Shown here: in pieces, positions 6,427 to 10,468 of the stretch
Layout: each line of letters opens with the position of its first letter
Numbering within the stretch: the stretch's first letter is position 1
Assembly: GCA_044426075.1 (NCBI GenBank)
Contig: JAWXUT010000061.1
Coordinates: 1-10,468 of the forward strand
From: JAWXUT01 sp044426075
GTDB lineage: Bacteria > Bacillota > Clostridia > Christensenellales > DTU072
Direction of reading: 5' to 3'
Length of the DNA: 10,468 nt
Notes under the pieces: model-generated
The model's database searches: none
What the model saw: the letters and a program-made list of their open reading frames with translations, nothing else
What the model was told of the DNA's origin: nothing
Translations under genes and position numbers: made by a program

Positions 6427-8172
6427 ATGGGCAAAATAGTTAAGGTTTCTGGACCATTAATAGTTGCAAGTGGCATGGCTGATTGCAAAATGTATGATGT
6501 TGTAAGGGTAGGTAAGCACAAGTTGATTGGCGAAATCATCGAGTTGCGTAACGACCAAGCATCTATTCAAGTATACGAAGAAACAGCGGGTATTGGACCT
6601 GGTGATGATGTTATTAGCACCGAAGAACCACTTTCTGTTGAACTTGGACCAGGACTTATTGAAGGAATTTACGATGGTATTCAAAGACCATTAGAAGCAT
6701 TGCGTAAAGCTTCTGGCGACAGAATTGCGCGTGGTGTATCGGTTGCTGCACTTGACCACAAGAAAATTTGGGAGTTCAATGCTACTGCTAAAATCGGAAC
6801 TATGGTTGTAGCGGGCGATGAACTTGGTTTCGTGCAAGAAAACTCACTTATAAGACACAAAATAATGGTTCCATTTGGAGTCAGCGGTGAACTTATTGTG
6901 CTAGAAAACGGTGCGTTTAATATCGATAATACAATAGCAATTGTTAAAACTGCTACTGGTAATAGCGAAGTTACTATGCTTCAAAAATGTGCGGTTCGTA
7001 GAGGTCGCCCATATAAGACTAAACTTCCACCAGATGCACCTATGATAACAGGACAAAGGGTTATTGATTCTTTCTTCCCAATCGCAAGAGGTGGTGTGGC
7101 CGCCGTTCCAGGTCCTTTCGGTTCAGGAAAAACAGTTGTTCAACACCAATTGGCAAAATGGGCAGATGCTGACCTTATTGTTTATGTTGGTTGTGGCGAG
7201 CGTGGAAATGAAATGACTGACGTTCTTAACGAGTTCCCAGAACTAAAAGATCCACAATCAGGCGAACCTCTTATGAAGAGGACAGTGCTTATCGCAAACA
7301 CTTCAGATATGCCAGTTGCGGCTCGTGAAGCTAGCATTTATACTGGAATAACTGTTGCGGAATACTTCCGCGATATGGGTTACAATGTTGCAATTATGGC
7401 AGATAGTACTAGTCGTTGGGCAGAAGCACTTCGTGAAATGAGCGGACGTCTTGAAGAAATGCCAGGTGAAGAAGGTTATCCAGCTTACTTGTCATCAAGA
7501 CTTGCCGAGTTCTATGAAAGGGCAGGTATTGTTAAGGTTTTGGGTAGCGGAACAACAGAAGGTAGCATTAGTGCTATCGGTGCTGTTAGCCCTCCAGGTG
7601 GTGATATTAGTGAACCAGTTAGCCAAGCAACACTAAGAATTATCAAGGTTTTCTGGGGATTATCCGCAAGTTTAGCATACAAAAGGCACTTTCCAGCTAT
7701 TGATTGGTTGGCTAGTTATAGCTTGTATTCTGATAGATTGTCACAGTGGTATGATGATAACATAGGCGTAGAGTGGAATATTCTTCGTGCAAAAGCTATG
7801 TCACTTCTTCAAGAAGAAGCTACTCTTGATGAAATCGTAAGGCTTGTTGGTATGGATGCACTATCTTCAAAAGATAAATTAAAAATGGAAACCGCAAAAT
7901 CACTCCGTGAGGACTATTTGCACCAAAATGCCTTCCACGAAATTGATACTTACGCTTCTATGGAAAAGCAATATCGTATGATGAAGCTAATTATAATGAA
8001 CTATGAACTTGCAAATTCTGCACTAGAAAAGAATGTTGATGTTGAAGATCTAATGGAATTATCCGTTAAAGAAAAAATCGGCAGATCAAAGTATATTGAA
8101 GAGAGCAATATGGCAATGTTCGACGAAATTGAAAAAGAGCTAAAGCAAGAAATTGCAGTGCTTATTGGTTAG
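6427..8172 (+). CDS. ntpA: V-type ATPase catalytic subunit A
   Basis: The catalytic subunit of the A3B3 head; it hydrolyses ATP (or makes it in reverse) to drive or harvest ion flow. It has 581 aa, the normal length. In order: N-terminal beta-barrel (GKIVKVSGPLIVASG, then ASIQVYEETAGIGPGDDV), the A-specific insertion at about 110-190, and the nucleotide-binding domain with Walker A GPFGSGKT at 229-236 (Lys235), the catalytic loop GCGERGNEM with Glu258 and Arg259, and SPPGGDISEP (PPGGD at 389-393). A helical C-terminal domain follows. All key catalytic residues are present. The ribosome binding site AAGGAG is 5 nt upstream. The ntpA stop codon lies inside the ntpB ribosome binding site. The F-type beta subunit is excluded by the long insertion and A-type signatures. 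Confidence 0.98.
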   Translation: MGKIVKVSGPLIVASGMADCKMYDVVRVGKHKLIGEIIELRNDQASIQVYEETAGIGPGDDVISTEEPLSVELGPGLIEGIYDGIQRPLEALRKASGDRIARGVSVAALDHKKIWEFNATAKIGTMVVAGDELGFVQENSLIRHKIMVPFGVSGELIVLENGAFNIDNTIAIVKTATGNSEVTMLQKCAVRRGRPYKTKLPPDAPMITGQRVIDSFFPIARGGVAAVPGPFGSGKTVVQHQLAKWADADLIVYVGCGERGNEMTDVLNEFPELKDPQSGEPLMKRTVLIANTSDMPVAAREASIYTGITVAEYFRDMGYNVAIMADSTSRWAEALREMSGRLEEMPGEEGYPAYLSSRLAEFYERAGIVKVLGSGTTEGSISAIGAVSPPGGDISEPVSQATLRIIKVFWGLSASLAYKRHFPAIDWLASYSLYSDRLSQWYDDNIGVEWNILRAKAMSLLQEEATLDEIVRLVGMDALSSKDKLKMETAKSLREDYLHQNAFHEIDTYASMEKQYRMMKLIIMNYELANSALEKNVDVEDLMELSVKEKIGRSKYIEESNMAMFDEIEKELKQEIAVLIG

Positions 8173-8181
8173 GAGGGAATA

Positions 8182-9555
8182 ATGCTTAAAGAGTACAAAA
8201 CAATAAGAGAAATCGTTGGTCCACTAATGATGGTAGACGGCGTAAAAGGCGTAAAGTACGATGAGCTTGTTGAAATCCACCACGCAGACGGCGATGTTAG
8301 ACACGGCAAAGTACTAGAAATCAACAACGATAAAGCAATTGTGCAGTTGTTTGAGGGTTCATCTGGAATCAAGATATCCACTTCAAAAGCGCGTTTTTTG
8401 GGCAAGAGTATAGAACTTGATTGCAGTATTGATATGCTGGGCAGAGTTTTTGACGGAATGGGCAGACCAATTGACGGCGGTGCACCAATTATTCCAGACA
8501 AAAAAATGAACATAAACGGCAATCCAATTAACCCCGTTTCCCGCGATTATCCAGATGAGTTTATTGAAACTGGAATAAGCGCAATTGACGGATTGAACAC
8601 TCTAGTTAGAGGACAAAAATTGCCAGTGTTTTCAGCTTCTGGTTTGCCACACGCAAACTTAGCAGCACAAATTGCAAGGCAAGCAAAGGTTCTTAACAGT
8701 GACAGCAAGTTTGCAGTAGTTTTTGCTGCAGTTGGAATAACTTTTGAAGAAGCCGATTACTTTATATCAGATTTCCGCAAAACGGGCGCTATTGATAGAG
8801 CGGTTTTGTTTATGAACCTTGCAAATGACCCAGCTATTGAGCGTATTGCAACACCTCGTATGGCGTTAACTTGTGCAGAATACTTGGCTTTTGAAAAGGA
8901 TATGCACGTACTTGTTATAACAACAGATATCACCAACTATGCAGAAGCATTGCGTGAAGTTTCTGCTGCACGTAAAGAAGTTCCAGGTAGACGCGGTTAT
9001 CCAGGTTACACCTACACCGATCTAGCAACTATTTATGAAAGAGCGGGCAGAATCAAAGGCAAAGAGGGCAGTATTACTCAAATTCCTATCCTTACAATGC
9101 CAGAAGATGACAAAACACACCCAGTTCCAGACTTAACTGGATACATCACAGAAGGTCAAATTATCCTATCTCGTGAACTTTACAAAAAGGGCATCAACCC
9201 ACCAATCGATGTTTTGCCTTCACTTAGCCGTTTGAAAGATAAAGGTATTGGAGCTACAAAAACTCGTAAAGACCACGCAGATACAATGAACCAACTTTTT
9301 GCCGCTTACGCAAGGGGCAAAGAAGCAAAAGAACTTTCTGCAATCTTAGGTGAAGCAGCACTATCACAATCAGATATCAAGTTCGCTCGCTTTGCAGAAG
9401 AGTTTGAAAAACAATACATCAATCAAGGATTTACCACAAATCGTAGCATAGCCGAAACCCTAGATTTAGGTTGGAGACTTATGAAGTTGTTGCCAAGGGC
9501 AGAACTAAAGCGTATCCGTGACTCTTTCTTAGAAGAGTATTACGACAAACTATAA
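8182..9555 (+). CDS. ntpB: V-type ATPase regulatory subunit B
   Basis: The non-catalytic partner of subunit A in the A3B3 head; it contributes residues to the nucleotide site at the A/B interface and binds the peripheral stalks. It has 457 aa, the usual length. The N-terminal barrel starts REIVGPLMMVDGVKGVKYDEL. The P-loop position is replaced by SASGLPHAN at 151-159, as expected for B subunits, which lack a working Walker A. LPSLSRL carries Arg350, the arginine finger reaching into the A site, at the same number as in E. hirae NtpB. The start has a near-perfect AGGAGG at 8171-8176, overlapping the ntpA TAG stop, with a 5-nt spacer, so A and B are likely translated at similar levels. Confidence 0.98.
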   Translation: MLKEYKTIREIVGPLMMVDGVKGVKYDELVEIHHADGDVRHGKVLEINNDKAIVQLFEGSSGIKISTSKARFLGKSIELDCSIDMLGRVFDGMGRPIDGGAPIIPDKKMNINGNPINPVSRDYPDEFIETGISAIDGLNTLVRGQKLPVFSASGLPHANLAAQIARQAKVLNSDSKFAVVFAAVGITFEEADYFISDFRKTGAIDRAVLFMNLANDPAIERIATPRMALTCAEYLAFEKDMHVLVITTDITNYAEALREVSAARKEVPGRRGYPGYTYTDLATIYERAGRIKGKEGSITQIPILTMPEDDKTHPVPDLTGYITEGQIILSRELYKKGINPPIDVLPSLSRLKDKGIGATKTRKDHADTMNQLFAAYARGKEAKELSAILGEAALSQSDIKFARFAEEFEKQYINQGFTTNRSIAETLDLGWRLMKLLPRAELKRIRDSFLEEYYDKL

Positions 9556-9570
9556 AAAGGAAATAAACCT

Positions 9571-10200
9571 ATGGGGCGTATAAACTGTAATCCCACCCGC
9601 ATGGAGCTTAGGCGTTTAAAAACTAGGCTAAAGACAGCGGTTAGAGGACACAAACTTTTAAAAGATAAATCAGATGAAACCGTAAGGCAATTTATGTTGC
9701 TAATTAAGGAGAACAAAAAACTCCGAGAAGAGATTGAAGGCGAGCTAACAGGCTCACTTAAATCATTCCTTTTGGCAAGCGCTATGAATAGCCGTGAAGT
9801 TATTGAAGAAGCTGTTGCTATGCCAAGTAGCACCGTAACTCTTGAATCATCTTCACGTAATATTATGGGTGTTTCGGCTCCCTCAATAAGCATATTAGAT
9901 AGCCAATCTACCGATTTATATCCATATTCATTTGCAACCGTAAGTGAAGAGTTGGATAGCTCAATCTCAACGCTAGCAACACTACTATCAAAACTAGTAA
10001 AACTTGCTGAAGTTGAAAAGACTTGTAATATGCTAGCCGATGAAATCGAAAAGAATCGTCGTCGCGTTAATGCCTTAGAGTATGTTATGATCCCCGAGCT
10101 CGAAGAAACCATCAAGTACATCACCATGAAACTTGAAGAAAACGATCGAGCAAATACCATTAGGTTGATGAAGGTCAAATCAATGATAGAATCCAAGTAA
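9571..10200 (+). CDS. ntpD: V-type ATPase central shaft subunit D
   Basis: The rotating axle inside A3B3, functionally like F-type gamma. It has 209 aa, the family norm. The N-terminus (MGRINCNPTRMELRRLK) is the conserved D signature and begins one of two long antiparallel coiled-coil helices, about 8-75 and 140-205, with a less ordered middle segment. No membrane segment is present. AAGGA at 9557-9561 lies 9 nt before the ATG, a somewhat long spacing; 15 bases separate it from the ntpB stop. It is the last ATPase gene here; the ntpH and ntpJ genes that follow ntpD in E. hirae are not present in the remaining sequence. The stop codon touches the outer arm of the large palindrome downstream. 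Confidence 0.96.
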   Translation: MGRINCNPTRMELRRLKTRLKTAVRGHKLLKDKSDETVRQFMLLIKENKKLREEIEGELTGSLKSFLLASAMNSREVIEEAVAMPSSTVTLESSSRNIMGVSAPSISILDSQSTDLYPYSFATVSEELDSSISTLATLLSKLVKLAEVEKTCNMLADEIEKNRRRVNALEYVMIPELEETIKYITMKLEENDRANTIRLMKVKSMIESK

Positions 10201-10323
10201 AAAGCCATATATCACGCACACAACATCACGAGCGCCCAATTTTAAAAATTCAGGTATTACTTATACATTAGGATTTTTAAAATTGGGCGTTCGCTTCGTT
10301 GTGCACGCAATCTCTGGCTTTTT
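10199..10323. terminator. 125-nt imperfect palindrome at the end of the ATPase operon, likely bidirectional terminator
   Basis: Bases 10199-10249 are an imperfect inverted repeat of 10273-10323 (51-base arms, 23-nt loop at 10250-10272). The inner core CGCCCAATTTTAAAAAT (10233-10249) matches its partner perfectly for 17 bp and reaches 21 pairs with one G-U. The outer end is AAAAAGCCA pairing with TGGCTTTTT, so either direction ends in a U-tract. CAACAC-type segments pair in between, with several A-C mismatches. Termination of ntpD transcripts is the simplest role; it is much longer than a standard terminator, so a small mobile or repetitive palindrome is the alternative. Confidence 0.6.
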
Positions 10324-10350
10324 ACACGACTTCTATTTAAGATTAATAAG

Positions 10351-10370
10351 GGGCTGTAAAGAAATAGCCC
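10351..10370 (+). other. Small hairpin in the downstream intergenic region
   Basis: GGGCTGT (10351-10357) pairs with ATAGCCC (10364-10370) around AAAGAA, seven pairs with one G-U. It is followed by A residues, not U, on this strand. No clear role is seen. Confidence 0.4.
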
Positions 10371-10381
10371 ATAAAAAAATT

Positions 10382-10422
10382 AAGATGACTTTTCGCAAAA
10401 GTAGTGAAAAGTCATCTTTTTT
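10382..10422. terminator. Strong bidirectional-looking Rho-independent terminator
   Basis: AAGATGACTTTTC (10382-10394) pairs perfectly with GAAAAGTCATCTT (10406-10418), 13 pairs with an 11-nt loop. It is followed by TTTTTT on the + strand and preceded by an A-rich run (10373-10379), giving a U-rich tail on the - strand too. It isolates the next gene from upstream readthrough. Confidence 0.75.
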
Positions 10423-10423
10423 G

Positions 10424-10432
10424 TGGTAAAAT
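10424..10432 (+). promoter_or_regulatory. Extended -10 promoter of the next gene
   Basis: TGGTAAAAT reads as TGn plus the -10 hexamer TAAAAT (10427-10432), directly after the terminator U-tract. No good -35 is visible: at 17 bp the hexamer is GTGAAA, inside the terminator 3' arm. The expected start of transcription is around 10439. Confidence 0.5.
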
Positions 10433-10438
10433 ATATCT

Positions 10439-10468
10439 ATGAAAACACTAAATTACCAACAAGAATAT
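10439..10468 (+). CDS. Start of an unidentified gene, cut by the window edge
   Basis: ATG at 10439 opens ten codons (MKTLNYQQEY) and runs off the window. That is too short to identify. There is no Shine-Dalgarno; the ATG falls about where transcription from the extended -10 should begin, so the mRNA could be leaderless. The true start may instead lie beyond the window. Confidence 0.35.
   Translation, partial: MKTLNYQQEY

Noticed and set aside
8169..8522. A 117-codon open frame on the - strand opposite the 5' part of ntpB
   Set aside because: It is the complement of the conserved B-subunit barrel, rich in Ser, Pro and Ile, with no independent evidence.
24..10200. Absence of TGA stops in all eleven complete genes as a sign of a recoded TGA
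   Set aside because: All genes are full length with the standard code and use TGG for Trp; eleven genes in AT-rich DNA can lack TGA stops by chance.
9540..10208. A 222-codon open frame on the - strand opposite ntpD
   Set aside because: It is wholly antisense to a clear subunit D gene, is Ser/Phe-rich in the way complements of coiled-coil genes are, and has no recognisable motif.
10199..10323. Integron attC site reading of the large palindrome
   Set aside because: The ends do not fit the RYYYAAC and GTTRRRY core sites, and no gene cassette or integrase is seen.

Overview
This window is housekeeping DNA from a low-GC bacterium, most likely an anaerobic member of the Firmicutes (Clostridia-like, possibly uncultured). 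The reasons are AT-rich intergenic DNA, strong AGGAGG-type ribosome binding sites, near-consensus sigma-A type promoters, U-tract hairpin terminators, and a bacterial V-type (A/V) ATPase operon in the Enterococcus hirae ntp gene order. The standard bacterial code fits: all genes are intact with TGG as Trp, and all eleven complete genes end in TAA or TAG. I found no CRISPR array, tRNA, rRNA, insertion sequence or phage gene, and no undescribed multi-gene system.

Layout, all on the + strand: (1) 24-1016, a Sua5/YwlC-type threonylcarbamoyl-AMP synthase, closed by a hairpin terminator. (2) A 155-base gap with that terminator, a 12-bp palindrome, three copies of TGCAAAA and a near-consensus promoter. 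(3) 1172-10200, one tightly packed transcription unit: rpiB followed by nine V-type ATPase genes in the order G (ntpF), I, K, E, C, F (ntpG), A, B, D. Junctions overlap or are very short. The two longer gaps, before ntpE and before ntpA, each hold a hairpin next to the ribosome binding site. (4) 10199-10468, a 125-nt imperfect palindrome touching the ntpD stop, a small hairpin, a second strong bidirectional-looking terminator, and a promoter placed so that the next gene (only 10 codons visible) could have a leaderless mRNA.

The nine subunits form a complete rotary enzyme. A and B form the catalytic hexamer, D and F the central shaft, C the coupler to the rotor ring, K the ring, I the membrane stator with the essential Arg, and E plus G the peripheral stalks. 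NtpK carries every Na+ ligand known from the E. hirae ring (Leu54, Thr57, Gln58, Gln108, Glu137), so the enzyme is predicted to move Na+ rather than H+.

The most notable contextual point is that in Bacillus subtilis and relatives the sua5-rpiB neighbourhood leads into the F-type atp operon. Here rpiB runs with no gap into a V-type operon, which suggests replacement of one ATPase by the other at the same locus.
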